Shown here one piece after another: positions 33,244 to 40,547 of a stretch of 49,717 nt of DNA. Position numbers and translations under genes: made by a program. The notes under the pieces are model-generated. The model ran no database searches. It saw nothing but the letters and a program-made list of their open reading frames with translations, and was not told the origin of the DNA. The first letter of the stretch is position 1; the number at the start of each line of letters is the position of its first letter. The DNA is from Pullilachnospira_A gallistercoris (lineage in GTDB: Bacteria; Bacillota; Clostridia; Lachnospirales; Lachnospiraceae), in contig DVHM01000189.1 in NCBI GenBank assembly GCA_018712125.1, positions 1 to 49,717 of the forward strand. The letters run 5' to 3'.

Positions 33244-34245
33244 ATGACAAATCAGAAACCTGTGCCGGGAACCGGCGGAGACCACTACATTCCCTATGAA
33301 AAACGGGCGGGAGAGACGTCGGTGGTCTACTTTACCAGAGACCTCTCTGCGGAGGGACTGGCAAAAATTTTTGCGCGCGTCAACAGTGGGTTGACCGGGA
33401 AAGTAGGCATCAAGCTCCACACCGGAGAACCCCAGGGACCGAACATCATTCCCCGTCCCTGGGTGGAATCCCTGATTCAGAGAGAACTTCCCGGGGCATC
33501 CATCGTGGAGACCAACACTTACTACGAGGGTGGCCGCTACACGACGGAAGAGCACCGCAAGACGTTGGAGATCAACGGCTGGACCTTCTGCCCGGTGGAT
33601 ATCATGGACGAAGACGGAACCGTTATGCTGCCGGTCAACGGGGGTAAATGGTTTTCAGAGATGAGTATGGGAAAGAATATTCTGAACTACGATTCTCTTT
33701 TTGTCCTCACCCACTTTAAGGGACATTCCAAGGGCGGATTTGGCGGTTCCAACAAGAATATCGGCATCGGCTGTGCTGACGGACGCATTGGAAAGGCGAT
33801 GATCCATACCACGCCGGGATCCGATGATATGTGGGATATCTCCGACGAGGAGTTCATGGAGCGCATGACCGAGTCGGCCAAGGCGGTGGCAGATCATTTC
33901 CACGGTCACATCAGCTATGTGAATGTGATGCGGAACATGTCGGTGTCCTGCGACTGCGAGGGTGTGGCGGCGGAGCCGGTGGTAACGCCAAATATCGGTA
34001 TCCTGGCGTCGAAGGATCTTCTGGCCATCGATCAGGCTTCTGTGGATCTGGTTTACGCTTTAAAGGAAGAGGACCATCACGCACTGGTGGAGCGGATGGA
34101 GTCCCGCCATGGGTTGCGACAGCTGACTTATATGAAGGAGCTGGGCATGGGAAATGACTGTTACCGGCTGATCGATATCGATCACGGGGATCAGGAGCTT
34201 TCCCTGTCGGACGCGGTAAGGGATGTAGTACCCTTCCGGGGATGA
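33244..34245 (+). CDS. DUF362 domain protein
   Basis: 333 residues, soluble. The DUF362 region contains GKVGIKLHTGEPQGPNI, THFKGHSKGGFGGSNKNIGIG and a cluster of cysteines (SCDCEG) near residue 237. No CxxCxxCxxxC ferredoxin motif, which many longer DUF362 proteins carry, is present. Function is unknown. AGGAGGG precedes the ATG; a TATACT box at 33196-33201 could be a -10, but no good -35 is seen. It interrupts a conserved gene run together with putP. Confidence 0.88.
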   Translation: MTNQKPVPGTGGDHYIPYEKRAGETSVVYFTRDLSAEGLAKIFARVNSGLTGKVGIKLHTGEPQGPNIIPRPWVESLIQRELPGASIVETNTYYEGGRYTTEEHRKTLEINGWTFCPVDIMDEDGTVMLPVNGGKWFSEMSMGKNILNYDSLFVLTHFKGHSKGGFGGSNKNIGIGCADGRIGKAMIHTTPGSDDMWDISDEEFMERMTESAKAVADHFHGHISYVNVMRNMSVSCDCEGVAAEPVVTPNIGILASKDLLAIDQASVDLVYALKEEDHHALVERMESRHGLRQLTYMKELGMGNDCYRLIDIDHGDQELSLSDAVRDVVPFRG

Positions 34246-34278
34246 GAGCGTTTGTCGATAAGGTTTAAGGAGTTTTCA

Positions 34279-34324
34279 GGGGCTGCCATATCTATGATTT
34301 TCAAATCATGGATGCGGCAGCCCC
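34279..34324 (+). terminator. long hairpin after the DUF362 gene
   Basis: The arms GGGGCTGCC...ATGATTT and AAATCATGGATGCGGCAGCCCC pair over about 22 bases with a few G-T pairs or mismatches around a TCA loop. No T-run follows, so it may stop transcription weakly or protect the message end. The rest of the 34246-34466 gap is AT-rich; TAGACA-N17-TATGCA (34352-34380) or TTGTGG-N17-TGTAAT (34383-34411) could drive putP, neither with certainty. Confidence 0.6.
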
Positions 34325-34466
34325 ATTGTGGCAAGTTATTTGGCGGCTAAATAGACAAAAAAGAAATGCAGTCTTATGCAGTTTGTGGTAATATACCTTT
34401 ATATGTGTAATTTTAACGGAATTTTCCAGACCGCAGATTACAAGAGAAAAAGGAGGATTTTGACAA

Positions 34467-36032
34467 ATGGACAGTCATACACTGCAGATTTTGATCGCCA
34501 TGATCATCTATATGGCGGCGGTCATTTTTATCGGCGTGTTTTTCGCGAAGAGGGCGAACAAGAGCTCTGAAAACTATTTCCTCGGAGGAAGATCCCTGGG
34601 ACCGTGGGTAACGGCCATGAGCGCGGAGGCCTCGGATATGAGCGGATGGCTTCTGATGGGACTTCCCGGTGTGGCTTATTGGAGCGGCCTGGCGGACGCT
34701 TTCTGGACGGCTGCGGGCCTTGCCGTGGGAACTTACCTTAACTGGCTCATCGTCTCAAAGAGATTGCGCCGCTACAGTATCCGAGCCAACAATTCCATCA
34801 CGCTTCCGGAATTTTTCTCCAACCGTTTCCGTGAGGAGAAGAAAGTCATCATGACGCTGGCCGCGCTGTTTATTCTGATTTTCTTTACCGTTTACGCGGC
34901 AAGCTGCTTTGTGACCTGCGGCAAACTGTTCTCCACCCTGTTCGGAGCGCCCTATGTGGCAATGATGGTGGTGGGAGCGGTCTTCGTGCTGCTGTATACG
35001 ATTCTCGGCGGTTTCCTGGCGGAGAGCGCATCGGATTTCATGCAGAGTATCGTTATGATCTGCGCGCTGGCCATCATTGTGGTTATCAGCACGGTTCATG
35101 CCGGCGGACTGGGGGCCGTTGTGGAGAACGCGAGAGAGATCCCTGGATTTCTCGAATTTTTCGGCATTGCCAATCCCTCGCTGAACGAAGCGGGACAGCA
35201 GATTGTAGAAAATGGGGCGCCGCTTTTTGGCGCTGCCTCCGATTACGGCTGGCTGAATATCTTTTCCATGCTGGCATGGGGGCTGGGATATTTCGGCATG
35301 CCTCAGGTGCTGCTGCGCTTCATGGCGATCCGCAGGGAGCGTGAGCTGAAAATGTCCAGAAGAATTGCCATGGTATGGGTTTTGATTTCTCTGACTGTGG
35401 CTGTATTTATCGGTATTGTGGGAAGGGAGATTTTCCCGACCGCACATCTGAGCGCGACGGACGCGGAGAATATCTTTGTCACGCTGGCGGAATCTTTCCT
35501 GCCTCCGATTCTGGCGGGATTTGTGATGGCCGGAATCCTCGCGGCAACCATCAGCTCCTCGGATTCCTATCTGCTGATCGCGGCGTCTGCCTTTGCCAAG
35601 AACATCTATCAGGGACTGTTCCGCAAGAAGGCCACTGATAAGGAAGTCATGAATGTATCCCGTATCACGCTGTTGGCCATCGCCATTGTGGCTATGTTTA
35701 TCGCCATGGATGAGGACAGTGTGATTTTCCAGATCGTGTCCTTCGCCTGGGCGGGCTTCGGCGCGACCTTCGGCCCGCTGATGCTGTTCTCTCTGTTCTG
35801 GAAGAGGACAAACCGGGCGGGGGCGATCGCCGGTATGGTAGGCGGAGCCGGTATGGTATTCCTCTGGAAACTGGTAATTTCCAATCTCGGCGGAGCCTTT
35901 GCGATCTATGAATTGCTTCCGGCATTCATCTTCTCATCCATCTGTATCGTGGTAGTTTCCCTTGCCACGAAAGCTCCCTCCAGGGAGATCGAGGAGGACT
36001 TTGAGGCGGTCAAGGTTCAGCAGGACGAGTAA
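34467..36032 (+). CDS. putP: sodium/proline symporter PutP
   Basis: 521 residues with about 13 membrane helices, the standard size for the sodium:solute symporter family. The segment GGRSLGPWVTAMSAEASDMSGWLLMG is the PutP signature in the first sodium-binding helices. It imports proline with sodium. AAAGGAGG lies before the ATG. It sits between RNase G/DUF362 and rplU, outside its usual context, and is flanked by a hairpin on each side, so it is likely its own transcript. Confidence 0.92.
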   Translation: MDSHTLQILIAMIIYMAAVIFIGVFFAKRANKSSENYFLGGRSLGPWVTAMSAEASDMSGWLLMGLPGVAYWSGLADAFWTAAGLAVGTYLNWLIVSKRLRRYSIRANNSITLPEFFSNRFREEKKVIMTLAALFILIFFTVYAASCFVTCGKLFSTLFGAPYVAMMVVGAVFVLLYTILGGFLAESASDFMQSIVMICALAIIVVISTVHAGGLGAVVENAREIPGFLEFFGIANPSLNEAGQQIVENGAPLFGAASDYGWLNIFSMLAWGLGYFGMPQVLLRFMAIRRERELKMSRRIAMVWVLISLTVAVFIGIVGREIFPTAHLSATDAENIFVTLAESFLPPILAGFVMAGILAATISSSDSYLLIAASAFAKNIYQGLFRKKATDKEVMNVSRITLLAIAIVAMFIAMDEDSVIFQIVSFAWAGFGATFGPLMLFSLFWKRTNRAGAIAGMVGGAGMVFLWKLVISNLGGAFAIYELLPAFIFSSICIVVVSLATKAPSREIEEDFEAVKVQQDE

Positions 36033-36056
36033 AAAAATAAGCAAAAAATAACCTTC

Positions 36057-36093
36057 AGGAATCCGCATTTTCCCTTGACGGAGGCGGATTCCT
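36057..36093 (+). terminator. putP hairpin that encloses the rplU -35 box
   Basis: AGGAATCCGC (36057-36066) pairs perfectly with GCGGATTCCT (36084-36093). The 17-base loop contains TTGACG, the -35 box of the rplU promoter. A T-run is lacking, so termination may be inefficient. Confidence 0.55.
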
Positions 36094-36103
36094 GTGCTAT
36101 TAT
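36075..36103 (+). promoter_or_regulatory. rplU operon promoter
   Basis: TTGACG (36075-36080), a spacer of exactly 17 bases and TATTAT (36098-36103). It gives a leader of about 80 bases before rplU. Confidence 0.75.
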
Positions 36104-36108
36104 ACATG

Positions 36109-36188
36109 AGTATGCCGCACAGTGAGGTCTTGAAGTCTGCCCTCGGGCAGCACCATAACTGGCGAGTAATGATAAGAGGAGGTGCCAT
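36109..36188 (+). promoter_or_regulatory. ribosomal protein L21 leader
   Basis: The 5' leader of rplU holds a strong CTGCCC-TC-GGGCAG hairpin and a GCACC that can pair with GGTGC beside the ribosome binding site AGGAGGTGCC. This is the position and general shape of the L21 leader RNA known in Firmicutes, where L21 is thought to bind its own message. The match to that RNA family was made by eye only. Confidence 0.6.
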
Positions 36189-36497
36189 ATGTACGCAATT
36201 ATTGCAACAGGTGGTAAGCAGTACAAAGTATCCGAAGGCGATATCATTACCATTGAAAAACTTGGAATTGAAGCCGGAGAGAAAGTTACCTTTGATCAGG
36301 TACTTGCAGTCAGCGGGGATGATCTGAAGATCGGAAATCCTACCGTTGATGGAGCGACTGTCGACGCAACTGTCGTAAAGGAAGGCAGAGGCAAGAAGGT
36401 CATCGTTTACAAGTACAAGAGAAAGACCGGCTACCACAAGAAGAATGGACACAGACAGTCCTATACCCAGGTTAAGATTGAAAAGATCAACGCTTAA
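36189..36497 (+). CDS. rplU: 50S ribosomal protein L21
   Basis: 102 residues, full length. MYAIIATGGKQYKV at the N-terminus and the KYKRKTGYHKKNGHRQ block near the C-terminus are unmistakable. First gene of rplU-prp-rpmA, expressed from a near-consensus promoter through a structured leader. Confidence 0.98.
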   Translation: MYAIIATGGKQYKVSEGDIITIEKLGIEAGEKVTFDQVLAVSGDDLKIGNPTVDGATVDATVVKEGRGKKVIVYKYKRKTGYHKKNGHRQSYTQVKIEKINA

Positions 36498-36512
36498 TGC
36501 AGGGTATTTGTC

Positions 36513-36911
36513 ATGATATCTATTACTGTATGTAAGGACAAGACCAAAGGATACCGGGAACTGCGCTGCGAAGGCCATGCGCTCTTCGGATACCGGGGCA
36601 GCGATGTGGTGTGCGCGGCGGTCTCTGTGCTGGTCATCAATACCATCAACGGTATTGAGCAGTTTACGGAGGATGCTTTTACGCTGGATACCTGGTCGGA
36701 GGATGAGACGGATTCCTCCAGAAAACCTTTCGGCAGAAAGAGAGGCAGAAAAGACCGGCGGCAGGAAGAGCAAAATCACATCGACGTGAAGTTCACGGAG
36801 CCTGTGTCGGAGCGGACGACGCTTCTTATGGATGTCCTCATGCAGGGCTTGACGGAAATTCAAAGCGAGTACGGCGAGTCGTACGTCACAGTTACAATCA
36901 AGGAGGTGTAG
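36513..36911 (+). CDS. prp: ribosomal-processing cysteine protease Prp
   Basis: 132 residues. The catalytic histidine is in CEGHALFG and the cysteine in VVCAAVSVL. Prp removes the N-terminal extension of L27 in Firmicutes, and the gene sits between rplU and rpmA as expected. Compared with typical members of about 110 residues it carries a charged insertion of some 25-30 residues (about 65-92, SEDETDSS then RKRGRKDRR). An ATG start at 36513 lies 15 bases after rplU with a weak ribosome binding site. Confidence 0.94.
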   Translation: MISITVCKDKTKGYRELRCEGHALFGYRGSDVVCAAVSVLVINTINGIEQFTEDAFTLDTWSEDETDSSRKPFGRKRGRKDRRQEEQNHIDVKFTEPVSERTTLLMDVLMQGLTEIQSEYGESYVTVTIKEV

Positions 36912-36915
36912 AGTG

Positions 36916-37206
36916 ATGTTAAAGTTGAACCTTCAGTTTTTCGCTCATAAAAAGGGAGTAGGTTCTACCAAGAACGGAAGAGATTCCGAGTCCAAGAGAC
37001 TTGGAGCAAAGAGAGCAGACGGCCAGTTCGTTAAGGCTGGAAACATCTTATACAGACAGCGCGGAACCAAGATTCATCCGGGCGTCAATGTGGGCAAGGG
37101 CGGAGACGATACTCTGTTTGCGCTGACAGACGGAATTCTGCGTTTCGAGCGTAAGGGCCGGGACAAGAAGCAGGCCAGCGTCTATCCCGTAGCTGCAGAA
37201 AACTAA
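36916..37206 (+). CDS. rpmA: 50S ribosomal protein L27 with cleavable N-terminal extension
   Basis: 96 residues. It starts MLKLNLQFFAHKKG: the nine-residue extension ending in LNLQFF is the Prp cleavage site, and mature L27 starts at A-H-K-K-G. The GTG at 36913 is possible but the ATG at 36916 is better spaced from AGGAGGTG. L27 reaches into the peptidyl-transferase centre, so cleavage is needed for function. A strong terminator follows. Confidence 0.98.
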   Translation: MLKLNLQFFAHKKGVGSTKNGRDSESKRLGAKRADGQFVKAGNILYRQRGTKIHPGVNVGKGGDDTLFALTDGILRFERKGRDKKQASVYPVAAEN

Positions 37207-37217
37207 TCTGTTCTTTC

Positions 37218-37250
37218 AAAAGATCCGACTCTTGGGGCCGGATCTTTTTT
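37218..37250 (+). terminator. terminator of rplU-prp-rpmA
   Basis: AAAGATCCG pairs with CGGATCTTT around an ACTCTTGGGGC loop; T6 follows. A classical intrinsic terminator, though obgE downstream may also receive read-through. The remaining gap to 37322 holds the AAAGGAG of obgE and no clear promoter. Confidence 0.85.
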
Positions 37251-37322
37251 GTCATTCTGGAAACTGTGTTCCCGGAGTGACAAAAAAGCTGCGCATAGTC
37301 GCACTGCGAAAGGAGTTATCAA

Positions 37323-38603
37323 ATGTTTGCGGACAGAGCAAAAATTATCATAAAATCCGGCAAGGGAGGCGACGGCCATGTGAGCTTCCGCCGGGAGAAA
37401 TATGTCCCTGATGGCGGCCCTGACGGCGGCGACGGCGGCAAGGGAGGCGATGTGATCTTTGTCGTGGATGAGGGGCTGAACACGCTGACGGACTACCGGC
37501 ACCGCAGAAAATTCGCCGCGGGCGCAGGAGAGGAAGGCGGCAAGCGCAACTGCCACGGCAAGAAGGGGGCGGATCTGATCTTAAAGGTTCCCGAGGGGAC
37601 CGTGATCAAGGACGCCCTCACAGAGAAAGTGATCGCCGACATGTCCGGGGACAACCGAAGACAGGTCATCTTAAAGGGCGGACGGGGCGGTCTGGGCAAC
37701 CAGCATTTTGCCACATCCACCATGCAGGCGCCGAAGTATGCTCAGCCGGGCGGAGAGGCCATGGAGCTGGAGGTGCTTCTGGAGTTGAAGGTCATCGCGG
37801 ATGTGGGGCTTGTGGGATTTCCGAATGTGGGGAAATCCACCTTTCTTTCCCGTGTGACCAATGCCAGGCCGAAGATCGCGAATTACCATTTTACAACGCT
37901 CAGCCCGAATCTGGGTGTGGTGGATCTGGACGGGAACGGTTTTGTCATCGCGGATATTCCCGGACTGATCGAGGGCGCTTCCCAGGGTGTCGGCCTGGGC
38001 TTTGAGTTCCTGCGCCATATCGAGCGCACGAAGGTCATCGTCCACATGGTGGACGGGGCTTCCGTGGAGGGAAGAGATCCGGTGGAGGACATCAAGTCCA
38101 TCTGTCGTGAGATCGAGGCCTATGACCCCTCGATTCTGGAACGCCCGCAGGTCATTGCGGCCAACAAGATGGACGCCTGTATGGAAGGATCCGAGGAGAT
38201 TCTCGCTGCCCTGCGTGAGGCATTCGGGTCGAAGGGGATCGAGGTATTCGGCATCTCGGCGGTCAGCGGTCAGGGCGTGAAGGAACTGCTCTACCATATT
38301 CAGCATCTGCTCTCCCTGTGTCCCTCGGAGCCGGTGGTCTATGAACCGGAATTTGATCCGGCCTCCAGAGTGGCGGAGGAGGAACCCTACACCGTGGAGC
38401 GTGACGAGGACGGAACCTTTGTGGTAGAAGGGCCGAAGATCGAAAAGATGCTGGGTTACACCAATATCGAGTCGGAGAAAGGTTTCCTGTTTTTCCAGAA
38501 ATTCTTAAAGGAGCAGGGGATTCTGGCCCGTCTGGAGGAGATGGGTATTCAGGACGGCGACACTGTGCGGATGTACGGTCTGGCCTTCGACTATTACAAA
38601 TAG
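37323..38603 (+). CDS. obgE: GTPase ObgE/CgtA
   Basis: 426 residues. A glycine-rich Obg domain (about 1-158), a GTPase domain with G1 GFPNVGKST near residue 165, switch DIPGLIEGA and NKMD, and a C-terminal OCT domain (about 350-426) typical of Firmicutes. It acts in late 50S assembly and the stress response; in Bacillus it is also needed to start sporulation. Strong AAAGGAG before ATG. Confidence 0.97.
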   Translation: MFADRAKIIIKSGKGGDGHVSFRREKYVPDGGPDGGDGGKGGDVIFVVDEGLNTLTDYRHRRKFAAGAGEEGGKRNCHGKKGADLILKVPEGTVIKDALTEKVIADMSGDNRRQVILKGGRGGLGNQHFATSTMQAPKYAQPGGEAMELEVLLELKVIADVGLVGFPNVGKSTFLSRVTNARPKIANYHFTTLSPNLGVVDLDGNGFVIADIPGLIEGASQGVGLGFEFLRHIERTKVIVHMVDGASVEGRDPVEDIKSICREIEAYDPSILERPQVIAANKMDACMEGSEEILAALREAFGSKGIEVFGISAVSGQGVKELLYHIQHLLSLCPSEPVVYEPEFDPASRVAEEEPYTVERDEDGTFVVEGPKIEKMLGYTNIESEKGFLFFQKFLKEQGILARLEEMGIQDGDTVRMYGLAFDYYK

Positions 38604-38622
38604 AGAAACGGAAAGGAATTGT

Positions 38623-38910
38623 ATGAATAACAGACAACGGGCATATTTATCGGGACTTGCCAGCAAACAGCAGGCGATTTTTCAGATCGGGAAAGCTTCC
38701 CTGACACCGGAAATCGTATCCGCTGTGTCAGATGCGCTGGAGAAGCGGGAGCTGATCAAGGTCTCCGTGCTGAAGAACTGCTTTGACGATCCCAGGGAGA
38801 TCGCGGAGCTTCTGGCGGAGCGGACCCGCTCGCAGGTGGTCCGGGTAATCGGAAAGAAAATTGTTCTCTACCGTCCGGCAAAAAAACCGGTGCTGAAACT
38901 TCCGGATTGA
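38623..38910 (+). CDS. yhbY: YhbY family RNA-binding protein
   Basis: 95 residues forming a single CRM domain (RAYLSGLASKQ, FQIGKASLTPEIV, ALEKRELIKVSVLKNC, GKKIVLYR). It is associated with pre-50S ribosomes. GGAAAGGA lies before the ATG. It falls between obgE and nadD as in many Firmicutes. Confidence 0.94.
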   Translation: MNNRQRAYLSGLASKQQAIFQIGKASLTPEIVSAVSDALEKRELIKVSVLKNCFDDPREIAELLAERTRSQVVRVIGKKIVLYRPAKKPVLKLPD

Positions 38911-38935
38911 CACAGACGGCCGGTAAGAGGAAAGG

Positions 38936-40171
38936 ATGTGTGCGCGCGTGCGTGAGGGAAAGGAAGACAGAAAAAAGATAGGAATTCTGGGTGGTACTTT
39001 TAACCCGATTCATCTGGGACATCTGCAGATTGCATATGCCGCATTGGAGCAGTTTCATCTGGATCAGGTATTATTTATTCCGGCGGGGCAGCCGCCCCAC
39101 AAGGACATATTCCAGGATGTCAGCGCGTGGCAGCGCTACGAGATGGTGCGGGAGGCGATCAGCGGCGAACCGGCTTTTGCCATCAGCGATATGGAGATCC
39201 GCTCCGAGGGAAAGAGCTATACTTATCGGACACTTCGGTATCTGACCAGGCTTTATCCCCGGAATCAGTATTATTTTATTCTCGGCGAGGATTCTCTGGA
39301 ATCTTTTTCCACATGGCGGAAGCCCCAGGCCATCTGCGACTGCGCTCAGATTCTGGCTGCGGTGAGACAGGATCTGCCCGAGGCGGATACACGGAAGCTG
39401 GAGGAGGAGATCGAGCGGTGCCGCAGTCAGTTCGGACCGGTCTTTCATCTTCTGCGCACGGAGAATTTCCCGGTTTCTTCCACCCGGATCCGGCAGGAAC
39501 TCGGCAGCGCGCACAAGGATGAGAACCTTCTGAGACAATGGCTGCCCGAGAGGGTGCTGGCATATATTGCGAAATATCAGCTGTACCAAAGGGAGGGAAA
39601 AACGATGGATTTGGATGAAATCAGAGATGCGTTGAAAAAGGAACTTACCAAGAGCAGATACCGTCACACGGAGGGGGTTATGTATACAGCCGCCGCGCTG
39701 GCCATGCGCTATCTGTGCTCCATGGAGGATGCCATGACGGCGGGACTTCTGCACGACTGCGCCAAGTGCCTCTCCGACGAGGAAAAACTTCGTATCTGCC
39801 GGGAGCATCATCTTCCGGTGTCGGAGGTGGAAGAGCGGCATCCGCAGCTTCTGCATGCCAAGGTGGGAGCTTTTCTGGCGAGGGAGAAATACGGTGTGAC
39901 GAGCGGGGAGATCTGCCATGCCATCGCTGTCCATACTACCGGATGCGCGGACATGAGTTTCCTGGACAAGATCATTTTTGTGTCGGATTATATTGAGCCG
40001 GGAAGAAACAGGGCGCCGCGCCTTACCGCTGTGCGCCAGGCGGCTTTCGAGGATATCGACCGTTGCTGCGCCATGATTTTGCAGGATACGGTGGAGTATC
40101 TGTCGGTGGATGAAAAATCCATGGATCCCACAACACACGAGGCCTATGCCTTTTATAAAAAATATTTGTAA
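38936..40171 (+). CDS. nadD: NadD-YqeK fusion: nicotinate-nucleotide adenylyltransferase plus HD-domain Ap4A hydrolase
   Basis: 411 residues in one uninterrupted frame. Residues 16-215 are NadD (GILGGTFNPIHLGHL at the nucleotide-binding HxGH site; FPVSSTRIRQEL), which makes deamido-NAD. Residues 224-411 are YqeK-like, with HD-domain ligands H244, H273-D274, H307, H333 and D351; relatives hydrolyse diadenosine tetraphosphate. Elsewhere the two are usually adjacent separate genes. Just before M224 the DNA reads GGGAGGGAAAAACG-ATG, so a free YqeK may also be made from 39605. Upstream GAGG supports the ATG at 38936. Confidence 0.9.
   Translation: MCARVREGKEDRKKIGILGGTFNPIHLGHLQIAYAALEQFHLDQVLFIPAGQPPHKDIFQDVSAWQRYEMVREAISGEPAFAISDMEIRSEGKSYTYRTLRYLTRLYPRNQYYFILGEDSLESFSTWRKPQAICDCAQILAAVRQDLPEADTRKLEEEIERCRSQFGPVFHLLRTENFPVSSTRIRQELGSAHKDENLLRQWLPERVLAYIAKYQLYQREGKTMDLDEIRDALKKELTKSRYRHTEGVMYTAAALAMRYLCSMEDAMTAGLLHDCAKCLSDEEKLRICREHHLPVSEVEERHPQLLHAKVGAFLAREKYGVTSGEICHAIAVHTTGCADMSFLDKIIFVSDYIEPGRNRAPRLTAVRQAAFEDIDRCCAMILQDTVEYLSVDEKSMDPTTHEAYAFYKKYL
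39605..40171 (+). CDS. yqeK: possible separately translated YqeK (internal start in the fusion frame)
   Basis: This is the second half of the NadD-YqeK frame, 188 residues from M224. GGGAGG at 39592-39597 lies eight bases before ATG 39605, better than many gene starts in the window. It encodes the HD-domain bis(5'-nucleosyl)-tetraphosphatase. Whether both the fusion and the free form exist cannot be decided from the sequence; a sequencing error that removed a stop is also possible. Confidence 0.55.
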   Translation: MDLDEIRDALKKELTKSRYRHTEGVMYTAAALAMRYLCSMEDAMTAGLLHDCAKCLSDEEKLRICREHHLPVSEVEERHPQLLHAKVGAFLAREKYGVTSGEICHAIAVHTTGCADMSFLDKIIFVSDYIEPGRNRAPRLTAVRQAAFEDIDRCCAMILQDTVEYLSVDEKSMDPTTHEAYAFYKKYL

Positions 40172-40192
40172 GCGACAGGAGAAAGTAGATTT

Positions 40193-40543
40193 ATGGAAGA
40201 TTTGAAAGAGATTGTCCGTCTGGTTTACCAGGCGCTGGAGGAGAAGAAGGCGGAGGATATTACCATCATCGATATCTCCAATATTTCCGTGATTTCGGAC
40301 TATTTCATCGTGGCCAGCGGAAGCAACCAGAATCAGCTTCTTGCGATGCAGGACGAGGTGGATCATGTTCTCCACGAGCACGGCATCGATGTGAAGCAGA
40401 TCGAGGGAAATCGTTCCTCCACCTGGATTCTGATGGACTACGAGGATATCATTGTGCACCTGTTCTCCAAGGAGGACCGGCTGTTCTACAATCTGGAGAG
40501 GATCTGGCAGGATGGCGTCGTGATCGATCCTGCGGAATTATAA
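40193..40543 (+). CDS. rsfS: ribosomal silencing factor RsfS
   Basis: 116 residues. ISDYFIVASGSNQNQLLAM and WILMDYEDIIVHLF are the conserved blocks. RsfS binds L14 and prevents 30S-50S joining in starvation. It follows the nadD-yqeK frame, as in other Firmicutes, although the lytR-type gene often found between them is missing. Confidence 0.96.
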   Translation: MEDLKEIVRLVYQALEEKKAEDITIIDISNISVISDYFIVASGSNQNQLLAMQDEVDHVLHEHGIDVKQIEGNRSSTWILMDYEDIIVHLFSKEDRLFYNLERIWQDGVVIDPAEL

Positions 40544-40547
40544 GACC

